The notes under the pieces were generated by a model that had not been told where the DNA came from, did no database searches, and was given only the letters and a program-made list of their open reading frames with translations. DNA of 64,000 nucleotides, from positions 1-64,000 of the IMG/VR virus record IMGVR_UViG_3300037587_000358; one strand, written 5' to 3'. Both the position numbers and the translations under genes were made by a program. The DNA comes from a virus. Shown piece after piece: positions 45,733-52,411 of the stretch. Numbering within the stretch: position 1 is the first letter of the stretch; the number at the start of each line of letters is the position of its first letter.

Positions 45733-46044
45733 ATGGATACAAAAGTACATGAGCTAAAGACAGACCCATATGAATTTAACAGCACCGCCGCAGGCATTAA
45801 GCTATCCGAGGTAAGGTTTGATGATAGAGGATATCAGCAAGGACACTATTTATTATTGAGAGAGACTAAATATACTGGTATTGCTATGAGGGATGACCCA
45901 TCGCAATACCCCCTGACATACACAGGCTACCATATCATGGCACAGGTAACGCATATTCACGAAAGACAAGGCATGCAAGATAGCTGGAAAGTCATGTCCA
46001 TTAAAGTTTTAAGCAAAGCAACAAGGAGAACGCATGGCTGCTAA
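45733..46044 (+). CDS. DUF3850 (ASCH/PUA-like) protein
   Basis: A 103-residue protein with the family pattern VHELKTDPYEFN, then GIKLSEVRFDDRGYQQGHYLLLRE. DUF3850 proteins have an ASCH/PUA-like RNA-binding fold and are common in phages and mobile elements. The middle is longer and the end more basic than usual. It overlaps the next gene by 11 bases. Probably binds modified RNA or nucleotides, inferred from fold only. Confidence 0.8.
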   Translation: MDTKVHELKTDPYEFNSTAAGIKLSEVRFDDRGYQQGHYLLLRETKYTGIAMRDDPSQYPLTYTGYHIMAQVTHIHERQGMQDSWKVMSIKVLSKATRRTHGC

Positions 46045-46381
46045 AAACAAGGAGCAGGTATTCGTCATCTGTGATGTCTGCCAGAAGGAGATAGAGCAGG
46101 AGCATGCATCACAATTGCGCTGTGTGTCTGGCGTCGAGGGAGAGTTGTCTCCGTGTCAGGTTATAGCGAAGAATAGAATAGCGAGGAAGCATCACGAAGA
46201 CAATAAAGGCAAACTGGAAGAGCGGAAGAAGGTTTGTTTGAAATGCGGAGAAAAATTCAAGAGCAAGGGAGACTATAACAGAATATGCGACCCGTGCTCA
46301 GCGGTAAATGGCAGAGTGACGAGGACAATGCATAAAACAGGGCTGACTCCCAGTGGGGAGAGGGTTATTAGCTATGCCTAA
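46034..46381 (+). CDS. Zinc-finger hypothetical protein
   Basis: A 115-residue protein with two likely zinc sites: CDVCQKEI with a later C-(x)9-C, and CLKCGEKFKSKGDYNRICDPC. Last gene of the rightward early unit, ending just before a strong convergent hairpin. Similar double zinc-ribbon proteins in phages often bind DNA or RNA polymerase, but no such role is shown here. Confidence 0.65.
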   Translation: MAAKNKEQVFVICDVCQKEIEQEHASQLRCVSGVEGELSPCQVIAKNRIARKHHEDNKGKLEERKKVCLKCGEKFKSKGDYNRICDPCSAVNGRVTRTMHKTGLTPSGERVISYA

Positions 46382-46385
46382 CTAC

Positions 46386-46427
46386 CTTCCGTACAATCCA
46401 AGCGCCTTAGAATGGATTGTACGGAAG
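46386..46427. terminator. Convergent hairpin, likely bidirectional terminator
   Basis: A perfect 15-base inverted repeat, CTTCCGTACAATCCA (46386-46400) and its complement (46413-46427), with a 12-base loop. It separates two operons that run toward each other. Neither side has a good T-run, so it may act as an RNA-end-protecting stem as much as a terminator. Confidence 0.7.
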
Positions 46428-46431
46428 CGGT

Positions 46432-46590
46432 TTATAGCGTACCTCCTTTCCGTGTAATATATTTGTCGGCGCAAGTCTTACACAGCGACCGCTTGCCTTT
46501 GGTACTCCATAGGATAGAGTCTCCCACGTCTATTACAGCATTACATTGAATGCATTCGACTCGGAATTTTGTCTTTATCCATTTAATCAA
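46432..46590 (-). CDS. Zinc-finger micro-protein, TTG start
   Basis: Fifty-two residues (FRVECIQCNAVIDVG, then SLCKTCADKYI): two CxxC pairs spaced for a treble-clef/zinc ribbon. The TTG at 46590 overlaps the upstream stop (TTGA) with GGGAGGG before it, and no earlier start is possible because of an in-frame stop. Last gene of the leftward operon. Confidence 0.65.
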   Translation of the reverse strand: MIKWIKTKFRVECIQCNAVIDVGDSILWSTKGKRSLCKTCADKYITRKGGTL

Positions 46591-47264
46591 GCCTCGTCCC
46601 TCCCATGCTTTTTACTGTACGCAGCACTGATTTTATCTGCAAGCATTGCATCAATATCCGTTCCTCCTGTTATTTTGCCTAGCTGGTTATGTGCTTTGAT
46701 TAGATCGACAAGCCAGCCCCTGTCATGCTTCTTCGGCACATAGTTTTTAGCCATGCTGTCAATATCAATATCGGCTACATGGTAAGACTCTTCTCCCTCT
46801 GGCGCCTCCCTGATATCCATTACATAATCTTTCTGCGTATACCTCCTTGTCTTCCACTCCTTACGGCAATCAATAGCCGATACACTCCTGAATACGCTCT
46901 CGTATTCATACTTCGGAGCATTCACCACAGACCTATCTATCACCACTTTCTTATTGATCTCAAATAACACCTTTGGCGTTTTTTCCTTACCTGTTGACAT
47001 GTCGATATCTGCTATTGGCTCTTCATTCTGCCATACGTCTATACGGAAACCTTCTTCCTGTTTCATTCCCGATGAATGCCACATCTCCAGCACCTTTAAC
47101 ATGTCTTTCGAGGCATACTGCAAAGTTGATTTACCGTCTTTGTATAGCCCTATCTCAAAGTGGATACTTGGTGCCTCTTCCAGTCTATGGAGAAGGACAA
47201 GCATGCCAGCGGTATGCGCCTTAATACTCGCCATCTTATCAAACAACTCGTTCTTGATACTCAT
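46587..47264 (-). CDS. Hypothetical protein, leftward operon
   Basis: I take the ATG at 47264 (MSIKNELFDKM), preceded on its strand by AGGAGG. The frame continues upstream without a site. The 225 residues begin helical, become beta-rich (SIHFEIGLYKDGKSTLQY) and end helical and basic. It is the largest protein of this operon. No motif I can name. A possible anti-defence protein by position only. Confidence 0.65.
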   Translation of the reverse strand: MSIKNELFDKMASIKAHTAGMLVLLHRLEEAPSIHFEIGLYKDGKSTLQYASKDMLKVLEMWHSSGMKQEEGFRIDVWQNEEPIADIDMSTGKEKTPKVLFEINKKVVIDRSVVNAPKYEYESVFRSVSAIDCRKEWKTRRYTQKDYVMDIREAPEGEESYHVADIDIDSMAKNYVPKKHDRGWLVDLIKAHNQLGKITGGTDIDAMLADKISAAYSKKHGRDEA

Positions 47265-47266
47265 AA

Positions 47267-47506
47267 CTACTTCCCTCCTGTATTGGTTAAATGTTGGCCC
47301 GATGCTATATCGCACATGTAATCTTGCTTCTTCATCTGGCTCTCTAGATCCTTAACGGCATCAGTATAATATGCAGCCTGTGCTTCAGAATATTTCGGGA
47401 GGAACTTTTTTGTGTGCTTATATTCCTCTGCTTGCTCTTTGAAACTACGAATGATTTCCATTAAGGCTTTGTCTTTTATCGTGACAACATACATCTTATC
47501 CGGCAT
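47267..47506 (-). CDS. Small helical hypothetical protein
   Basis: Seventy-nine residues (MYVVTIKDKALMEIIRSFKEQAEEYKHT), starting with a beta strand followed by helices, preceded by AAAGGAG. No family recognised. It lies after a strong hairpin that separates it from the upstream genes. Confidence 0.6.
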   Translation of the reverse strand: MPDKMYVVTIKDKALMEIIRSFKEQAEEYKHTKKFLPKYSEAQAAYYTDAVKDLESQMKKQDYMCDIASGQHLTNTGGK

Positions 47507-47564
47507 CTATTTTCTCCTTTGTTATTAATAAAACTTGTGATATAATAAAGCCTCATGTCTCCTT

Positions 47565-47616
47565 TAGACGGATAGAGTAGCGGCCTGACCCTCCGCGACA
47601 ACGCTCTATCCGTCTA
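47565..47616. repeat. Long inverted repeat between minus-strand genes
   Basis: TAGACGGATAGAG (47565-47577) pairs with CTCTATCCGTCTA (47604-47616), 13 perfect pairs, enclosing an inner GCGG/CCGC hairpin. On the minus strand the site for a 26-codon frame begins right after. On the plus strand a TTGTTA-16-TATAAT promoter-like sequence (47519-47546) points into it. Confidence 0.55.
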
Positions 47617-47618
47617 TC

Positions 47619-47927
47619 TTATTGCATGTTCCTTTCTCGTCCACAATCATCACAGACAGCTTCGCCTTTGTCCGTCTCAAACGGAAACGGCTCGGCTAAT
47701 GAATGCTGGCAATGAGCACAAGGCATCATTGCCCTGAGACTTTCAATCGCACACTCTTCGTCGGTAGCATCTAAAATGCACACGGCGATGAAATTGGTTA
47801 TATAAGCAGCGCACGTAACAAACGCCTCAAACTCTTTGCCGTTATCCCTGACCAATACCTTTTGTCCTCGCTCATACTTAAGGTTCCATTCGTCCATCAA
47901 GTCTTTTTGTATCTCTTCTTCTGTCAT
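47619..47927 (-). CDS. Hypothetical protein with C-terminal zinc site
   Basis: A 102-residue product whose C-terminal third holds CAHCQHS and CDDCGRERN, a zinc ribbon. The first half is helical then beta-rich (QKVLVRDNGKEFEAFVTCAAYI). Its ATG overlaps the stop of the gene before it (ATGA). It ends just before the long hairpin at 47565-47616. Confidence 0.6.
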   Translation of the reverse strand: MTEEEIQKDLMDEWNLKYERGQKVLVRDNGKEFEAFVTCAAYITNFIAVCILDATDEECAIESLRAMMPCAHCQHSLAEPFPFETDKGEAVCDDCGRERNMQ

Positions 47928-48091
47928 AACGTTATCCTTACCTCCTTCGCTTTTGCCAGTAACTTGAGCAACCCTGTTATGCCTTTGGCACCCTTGGCCT
48001 TGGCTAATGCGATCAACGCCAACTTCTCTGGTAATGTAATTCTGGCATTGATCTGTGTATCTGTATTAAAAGGCACTACCTCAATTGTCAT
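47924..48091 (-). CDS. Micro-protein, ribbon-helix-helix-like
   Basis: Fifty-five residues: a strand-like start (INARITLPEKL) followed by two helices (ALIALAKAKGAKGITGLLKLLAK), which resembles ribbon-helix-helix DNA-binding proteins. It overlaps both neighbours and has GGAGGG upstream. The call is by pattern and uncertain. Confidence 0.55.
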   Translation of the reverse strand: MTIEVVPFNTDTQINARITLPEKLALIALAKAKGAKGITGLLKLLAKAKEVRITL

Positions 48092-48332
48092 CCCTGTCAC
48101 TCCCTCCTTGCTTACGCATTATATCCCTTATTTTTCTAGCGCTATCACCTTCGGCACATACACTGCGGGACGAGCCATCTGACATGGTTTTGATCATAGC
48201 CGTTACCTTCTGCTCTATCCGACTATAGGTAATGGCCTCTTTTATTGTCATGTCTTCCTTTGCCTCATTCTCTGTAAACAAACACATCATGCCATTGGCC
48301 AGCTCTTCGATATTGATTGTTAAGATAATCAA
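48081..48332 (-). CDS. Small hypothetical protein
   Basis: Eighty-three residues, helical in the middle (IKEAITYSRIEQKVTAMIKTM) with a charged end. Coupled by overlap to both neighbours. No known family. Confidence 0.6.
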   Translation of the reverse strand: MIILTINIEELANGMMCLFTENEAKEDMTIKEAITYSRIEQKVTAMIKTMSDGSSRSVCAEGDSARKIRDIMRKQGGSDRDDN

Positions 48333-48781
48333 TGTATCCCCCCTTCAAGGTAGCTTGTTAAATACTGTGGCGGTTCATCTGGATTTGGTTCGTAGATAAC
48401 GCCTTTGTCGTTCCACTCTATGATGAACTTGCGGTTACAAGTCAATCCATGGTCAAAGATAAACGACCCGACGAGCCTATGGGTATAGGAAGCGTACATC
48501 ACTATTGCATGTGCAGTAATATACGCATTGTCCCATACAATGTCATCACCATCTATATGAATCCCGCCTTTGTTTTTACTAATGGACATGTTTAGTAACG
48601 GCTTTCCGTATGCCTCATATCCGCTTCCATGGATTTCGTTACGGCTTATGTGACCCCATATAAGGTCGTCGTCATGGTGCTTGTACTTCTTGCCCATCAA
48701 CGCCACATGTATGCCTTCGCTAAAACAAAAGTCCTTGCTTAATAGGTCGTCCTTGAATGCTCCATATACCTTACATTTCAC
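48329..48781 (-). CDS. Paralogue of the virion protein at 10454, in the early leftward operon
   Basis: A GTG at 48781 overlaps the upstream stop (GTGA) with a GGGAG site, giving 150 residues. The pattern follows the 10454 gene product along its whole length: F--L, IHVALM, a later W--IS-NEI-G-GY-A-G, DGDDIVWDNAYITAHAIVMY, G-F-FDHG and F-IEWNDKGVI. It has extra C-terminal residues rich in proline. A copy of a structural protein in a non-structural operon is unexpected. It may be a decoy, regulator or second virion component. Confidence 0.65.
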   Translation of the reverse strand: MKCKVYGAFKDDLLSKDFCFSEGIHVALMGKKYKHHDDDLIWGHISRNEIHGSGYEAYGKPLLNMSISKNKGGIHIDGDDIVWDNAYITAHAIVMYASYTHRLVGSFIFDHGLTCNRKFIIEWNDKGVIYEPNPDEPPQYLTSYLEGGIH

Positions 48782-48969
48782 GGCATCGCTCCCTTCTCTA
48801 TCATTTGTATCTGGCTCGGCGGTATCCATACATGGCAGTCATCGCCCTTGGTAAGTTTCATTTTGCCGTTTATCCAGAATCCGTCCTTGAATCTATCAAT
48901 GCCTCCCTCGTCTACTACCACTGCGGTAGTATCTTTCCAATTAAACCAGCATCTATATACTGTTTTCAC
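48778..48969 (-). CDS. Small hypothetical protein
   Basis: Sixty-three residues, beta-rich with many Trp/Gly (MKTVYRCWFNWKDTTAVVVDE). It overlaps the genes on both sides. The composition is that of a folded small protein. Family unknown. Confidence 0.6.
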   Translation of the reverse strand: MKTVYRCWFNWKDTTAVVVDEGGIDRFKDGFWINGKMKLTKGDDCHVWIPPSQIQMIEKGAMP

Positions 48970-49240
48970 GCTTCACCCCACTTCCGCAAATGCCTGACCC
49001 GTCAATGCCTATTATTGCCATCAACGCCTTGGTGATTTGGTAAGGCGTAAGATATGGATACAGCTTAGTTGATACAAACTTCAATGTATCGCCTTCCACC
49101 TTAGCCGCTATGAACACTTCCCAGTTAAAATAAGTAGCAGCACATACAATGGTTTTCGTCTTTATATCTAATGACCCCGACTTCTTACTAATCCATTCCT
49201 CTATGGCCTTTTTTATAATGAGGCCGTGTCTGATCTTCAT
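48953..49240 (-). CDS. Hypothetical protein
   Basis: Started at the ATG at 49240 (MKIRHGLIIKKAIEEWISKK), with GAAAGGAC upstream. An earlier in-frame ATG lacks a site. The 95 residues are alpha/beta with a glycine-rich C-terminal loop (IIGIDGSGICGSG). No family recognised. Confidence 0.55.
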   Translation of the reverse strand: MKIRHGLIIKKAIEEWISKKSGSLDIKTKTIVCAATYFNWEVFIAAKVEGDTLKFVSTKLYPYLTPYQITKALMAIIGIDGSGICGSGVKRENSI

Positions 49241-49242
49241 GT

Positions 49243-49536
49243 CTATGTCCTTTCGCAAAGTTCCCAAAATTGCTTGAGCATCTTGCCATACTCTTCGTCT
49301 TTCTCTGCCTGTTCCATCTCGTCTTCCATTTCTTCCTTAGCTTCCCTCGCCTCGATCAATGAGTCTTCCAGTTCGTCAACTTGTATTTCCAACATTGATA
49401 CACGCTGAGACGTCTTGGCTCGATATGCTTCAAACTCTTCCTTTAACGCCTTGGCACATGCTTCCCTGTTTTCGCCTGGAGCAGCATAGCAATACTTCAA
49501 GAGAATATTATCTACTACGCTGGGTTCAATTGGCAT
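49243..49536 (-). CDS. Coiled-coil hypothetical protein
   Basis: The ATG at 49536 follows GGAGGGG. The 97 residues are strongly helical with a long acidic coiled coil (LEIQVDELEDSLIEAREAKE). It probably dimerises. No further clue. Confidence 0.6.
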   Translation of the reverse strand: MPIEPSVVDNILLKYCYAAPGENREACAKALKEEFEAYRAKTSQRVSMLEIQVDELEDSLIEAREAKEEMEDEMEQAEKDEEYGKMLKQFWELCERT

Positions 49537-49723
49537 CTCTACCCCTCCATGTCTTTTTAAAGCTTTTAAAGATTTGCGGCATCGCCTCTTTGTAATATAT
49601 GCAAGAACCAATAATTACGAAAAGGATTGATGCACAGATAAATGCAATTGGCACGGCAACAACCATGACCAGTCTTCTTAGTAGATCGTCTTTAATATCA
49701 ATTATTGGAGGTATCTTTATCAT
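49526..49723 (-). CDS. Small membrane protein
   Basis: Sixty-five residues with one long hydrophobic helix (LVMVVAVPIAFICASILFVIIG) flanked by an acidic N-terminus and a basic C-terminus, so an inner-membrane protein with its C-terminus inside is likely. It may be a superinfection-exclusion or early membrane protein (guess). It overlaps both neighbours. Confidence 0.6.
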   Translation of the reverse strand: MIKIPPIIDIKDDLLRRLVMVVAVPIAFICASILFVIIGSCIYYKEAMPQIFKSFKKTWRGRDAN

Positions 49724-49905
49724 ACTGGCAACCCCAGCTTCCCCGCTATGCCTTTACACTCAAAGCACGGCTCATGCACCATTGACTTCCTGCTCTTAGC
49801 CTGAGTCTTGACCGTTCTCTCTATCCAATACATACTAACCATGCCATTGTCTTTTAAATGCTTCAGCTCCTTCTTCGTCAGCTTATGCTTGTATGGCTTT
49901 GTCAT
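49720..49905 (-). CDS. Small basic hypothetical protein
   Basis: Started at the ATG at 49905 (MTKPYKHKLTKKELKHLKDNG) with GGAG before it and ATGA overlap with the micro-gene upstream. Sixty-one residues, basic, ending with a CFEC pair. Unknown function. Confidence 0.6.
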   Translation of the reverse strand: MTKPYKHKLTKKELKHLKDNGMVSMYWIERTVKTQAKSRKSMVHEPCFECKGIAGKLGLPV

Positions 49906-50015
49906 GACACTACTCCTTTGAAAAAGTAAAAATAAGTATCTGCCAGCCCCTTGCATGCTGTTATAATCACAATAGCTTTGTAAGTTTTCGGAAATTGCTT
50001 CCACCACTTACGCAT
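49902..50015 (-). CDS. Hydrophobic micro-protein (37 residues)
   Basis: A 37-residue frame starting MRKWWKQFPKTYKAIVIITA with a strong AAGGAGG site inside the end of the gene before it and an ATGA overlap with the gene after. A basic start followed by a hydrophobic middle suggests membrane association. Confidence 0.55.
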   Translation of the reverse strand: MRKWWKQFPKTYKAIVIITACKGLADTYFYFFKGVVS

Positions 50016-50448
50016 CGATGAACCTCCTTGTCAAATCTGTGATGGCTGCATCGTCCAGCCCCATGTTAAACCTGCGACACGCCTTCAATACATTACCCAG
50101 CGTGAAAGCCCTTGCCTTGCATTCGAAAAATATCTGATCGACTTCAAGGTTACAAAACAACTCGCAATCTCTCAGTATTGCGCTAAAGACATCTCTCTTC
50201 AATGGTTCCTCCTTTATCCCTAACATTTTATTGGTAACTCTGGCCATACTCCATCCAATGCGGAAAGCCTCATTAACCTTGCCTCCGAAATATTCTTCGT
50301 ATTCGTCTACGCTCTCGTATGCATAATCGTTATGCTTTACACCAGCCAAGAACACTTCCTTTGCAAACTTTACTGGCCTTAACACTATCAATGCATTGTC
50401 ATACCTAACCAACCACCATCTATAGAATGCTACTACCGCTTTCTCCAT
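50008..50448 (-). CDS. Hypothetical protein
   Basis: The ATG at 50448 follows AAGGGAG and shares bases with the stop of the gene before it (TAATG). The 146 residues are mostly helical (MEKAVVAFYRWWLVRYDNALIV). It ends with a helical hairpin. No family recognised. Confidence 0.6.
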   Translation of the reverse strand: MEKAVVAFYRWWLVRYDNALIVLRPVKFAKEVFLAGVKHNDYAYESVDEYEEYFGGKVNEAFRIGWSMARVTNKMLGIKEEPLKRDVFSAILRDCELFCNLEVDQIFFECKARAFTLGNVLKACRRFNMGLDDAAITDLTRRFIDA

Positions 50449-50618
50449 TACTCCCTTCCCTTCCATGCTTCTACGAGTGCTGGTGGCAAGTCTGTTAATA
50501 TTTCCTTTATATGCTCCACTACCGCTATGCATACTGAGGCAACGATTGATGGTATTACCAGCACAACCAGCACTGCCCTTCTCTTGTACTTATTATTGAT
50601 ATTAATAATAGCCTTCAT
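50448..50618 (-). CDS. Small membrane protein
   Basis: Fifty-six residues: a basic start (NNKYKRRA) followed by one hydrophobic helix (VLVVLVIPSIVASVCIAVV) and a short amphipathic tail. An AGGAG site precedes the ATG. Likely a single-pass inner-membrane micro-protein. Confidence 0.6.
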   Translation of the reverse strand: MKAIININNKYKRRAVLVVLVIPSIVASVCIAVVEHIKEILTDLPPALVEAWKGRE

Positions 50619-50626
50619 GTCATCTC

Positions 50627-50947
50627 CTATCCAAAAACCTGTTCACCGAATAAAGCAAACTGTAGTACCTCGTCTGCATCTCCTGCGTCTGTCGTGCAAA
50701 ACTCAAAGTCAAACTCCTTCTTGTTCTGCTCTTCATACAGCCTGATACCTTCAATCACCTTGGCTTTGGTGATTGTTTGCGACGGGTAATCGTCGATTAA
50801 TACCTTGAACTCCCCGCCATCTGCGATTGCATCAGAATAATACCTATGCTCTCCCTTGTCGCCTTCCAGGCTGTCAACCCAATGATTACTTCCACCTTCA
50901 AATGCTGTCGTAAGTACGCCTGATATCTGTTCGTCTGTTGCTGTCAT
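50627..50947 (-). CDS. Hypothetical acidic protein
   Basis: A 106-residue acidic product with an AAGGAG site, helical N-terminus and mixed fold (FKVLIDDYPSQTITKAKVIEGI). DNA-mimic-like acidity (many Asp/Glu) is compatible with an anti-restriction or inhibitor role, but that is only an inference from composition. Confidence 0.6.
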   Translation of the reverse strand: MTATDEQISGVLTTAFEGGSNHWVDSLEGDKGEHRYYSDAIADGGEFKVLIDDYPSQTITKAKVIEGIRLYEEQNKKEFDFEFCTTDAGDADEVLQFALFGEQVFG

Positions 50948-50967
50948 GATGTCTCCTTATCAATCTA

Positions 50968-51258
50968 TTAAAATAAAACCTTGCGCAAGGTCTCCTGCTT
51001 CAGTTCCTTTGGTAGCTGCATATACTCACAGCGTCCGTCTACTCCGTCGCAGGGGAATAATTTATTTCCTATAAGATATCGTCACATACTTTCGTTAACA
51101 TATCTAATGCCTGTTGGACATATGATACAGCGTCAAGGCAGTCCTTCTCTAAGCCATCTCTGATTATCTGCTTTGTGAAAAAAACTAACGCCGGGAGACT
51201 CCATGATCTGATTAACTGCATCCTTTGTTTCCTTTGATACATACTTTAAGTTTTCCAT
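50968..51258 (-). pseudogene. First gene of leftward operon, broken by two frameshifts
   Basis: From the ATG at 51258 the frame encodes 41 residues and stops at 51133. A one-base shift at a run of seven T (minus strand, near 51178-51184) opens a frame reading TKQIIRDGLEKDCLDAVSYV to a stop at 51069. A second shift there continues as a plausible protein (FPCDGVDGRCEYMQLPKEL) to 50968. Read together this gives about 100 residues resembling a common small phage protein. It is either decayed, a sequencing error in the homopolymer, or programmed frameshifting. Confidence 0.5.
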
Positions 51259-51298
51259 ATTGACCCCTTTCTGACCTTGTTATAAAAGATAAACATGC

Positions 51299-51347
51299 CG
51301 TTGGTCTTCTACCCGCTCAATCTCTATTGGCACGGGGAAGACCAACG
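51299..51347 (-). promoter_or_regulatory. Leader hairpin of the leftward operon
   Basis: CGTTGGTCTTC (51299-51309) pairs with GAAGACCAACG (51337-51347), 11 perfect pairs with an inner CCCG/CGGG stem. It lies in the leader between two minigenes and the first gene. Without a T-run it looks like a regulatory or stabilising stem. Confidence 0.6.
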
Positions 51348-51352
51348 ACTGA

Positions 51353-51364
51353 TTACCTTATCAT
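51353..51364 (-). CDS. Leader minigene Met-Ile-Arg-stop
   Basis: ATG-ATA-AGG-TAA with a well-placed TTAGGAG site six bases upstream, inside the operon leader. It resembles the phage lambda bar minigenes (ATG-ATA-stop), whose translation ties up peptidyl-tRNA. Too short to be a normal gene. Confidence 0.4.
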   Translation of the reverse strand: MIR

Positions 51365-51401
51365 AGCCACTCCTAATTGAATGTTATCGGCTGACGGTTA
51401 T

Positions 51402-51413
51402 TTAATACAGCAT
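51402..51413 (-). CDS. Leader minigene Met-Leu-Tyr-stop
   Basis: ATG-CTG-TAT-TAA preceded by GAAAGGAG at normal spacing. It is the first translatable unit after the promoter at 51454-51481. Together with the second minigene it makes the leader translated but not protein-coding in the usual sense. Confidence 0.4.
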   Translation of the reverse strand: MLY

Positions 51414-51453
51414 GGTTCTGCGCTCCTTTCTTTATTACTTATGAAGTAAAAGG

Positions 51454-51481
51454 ATTATAACATCAAATAAAACTAAAACAA
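51454..51481 (-). promoter_or_regulatory. Strong promoter of the leftward operon
   Basis: On the minus strand TTGTTT (51476-51481), 16 bases, then a perfect TATAAT (51454-51459). It probably drives the whole 51.3-46.4 kb unit. Confidence 0.65.
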
Positions 51482-51798
51482 GACTAAAATAAAGAATACT
51501 GCTATAACCACGCTTTGTTAAGAGGATAGCAGCATTATATAATAAAAAATAAATATTAAGACAGCGATATTTCGCGACCAAGATCAAGCGAAATGAAAAT
51601 GTAAGTGACTGACAGCACGTATGTTACGACAAGCGGCGCAGCGTCCATGGCCTGTCAAGTTTTACACAGAAAAGGCTGTAGCCCTTGTGGGTACTGGCTT
51701 GCAGCGATGGTAGGTCAGGGATGGATTTTCAACGCATTTTTCCTCCATCGGTTAAGACATGATGACGCCAGCACTTGCAACATGTTTGAATTATTCAA
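51482..51798. other. Intergenic control region between divergent operons
   Basis: No convincing gene. It holds an AT-rich block (about 51530-51560), an inverted repeat ATTTCGC (51569-51575) with GCGAAAT (51588-51594), and about 200 bases of mixed sequence. The 10-mer TGTGGGTACT near 51690 recurs in the promoter at 51816. It may contain operators, a small RNA or part of an origin. Confidence 0.5.
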
Positions 51799-51827
51799 TT
51801 GACATTATAATGTTATGTGGGTACTAT
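51799..51827 (+). promoter_or_regulatory. Plus-strand promoter with palindromic operator, apparently leaderless
   Basis: TTGACA (51799-51804), 17 bases, TACTAT (51822-51827), then seven bases and an ATG at 51835. The spacer contains the perfect 12-base palindrome ACATTATAATGT (51802-51813), a likely repressor site. Confidence 0.7.
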
Positions 51828-51834
51828 GATGGCT

Positions 51835-52002
51835 ATGAAATCAAGACACGAGTTGGATCAACGCAGCAAGCGCAGGAGAGTTAACTATGCGCTTGCAAAG
51901 GAGTTAGGGTTTACGTCTAAGGAAGCACGGCTTGTCTGTAAGTGGTCACAGAAGAGAATCAAAGGCCGAGCGCACGACAGAAAAACTTATTACGGCAAAT
52001 AA
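51835..52002 (+). CDS. Small basic protein, leaderless start
   Basis: Fifty-five residues from the ATG at 51835 (MKSRHELDQRSKRRRVNYAL), where transcription from the upstream promoter should begin. In-frame starts at 51817, 51826 and 51829 overlap the promoter itself. Very basic, with two helices and KWSQKRIKGR. Probably binds nucleic acid, possibly as an early regulator. No family recognised. Confidence 0.6.
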   Translation: MKSRHELDQRSKRRRVNYALAKELGFTSKEARLVCKWSQKRIKGRAHDRKTYYGK

Positions 52003-52018
52003 TTGAAAGGAGACAAGA

Positions 52019-52411
52019 ATGTGTGACGATGGAATGACATGGGGAGAAGGAGTAGCTTATATTGAAGTTCCTCGTGCAATGGCAAAAAACATCTCAGACT
52101 TATGCGACAAGGATCAGGTAATAATTACTTGCTGGGACGCTGGCTGGAACAGAACACACGTGACTACGTATGGTAGAGGTTTCATTAATAGCGAGCAAGC
52201 TGCCATTGGCGGCAACAGGGTTAAAAAGGCACTGAACTGGCCCGACAGCCTTTGCCATGCCGAACCAGAACGAGTTGTTATTCTCAAGCAGGCATTGAAG
52301 AGATTCAAGGCCGTCGTAAACTCTTTAGATTGCCAATGCGACGAAGACTATGTCTGTACCACACACAGCGATTTAGCACTGGCAGACGAAGCAATAAGGG
52401 CGATGCTATGA
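52019..52411 (+). CDS. Hypothetical protein
   Basis: A 130-residue product after AAAGGAGAC. The first half is alpha/beta (YIEVPRAMAKNISDL, then QVIITCWDAGWNRTHVTTYG). The second has CQCDEDYVC. Part of a chain of small coupled genes leading to the replication initiator. No known family. Confidence 0.6.
   Translation: MCDDGMTWGEGVAYIEVPRAMAKNISDLCDKDQVIITCWDAGWNRTHVTTYGRGFINSEQAAIGGNRVKKALNWPDSLCHAEPERVVILKQALKRFKAVVNSLDCQCDEDYVCTTHSDLALADEAIRAML

Noticed and set aside
51605-51802. Possible 65-codon gene before the rightward promoter
   Set aside because: No Shine-Dalgarno sequence, unlikely composition, and it ends inside the promoter at 51799.
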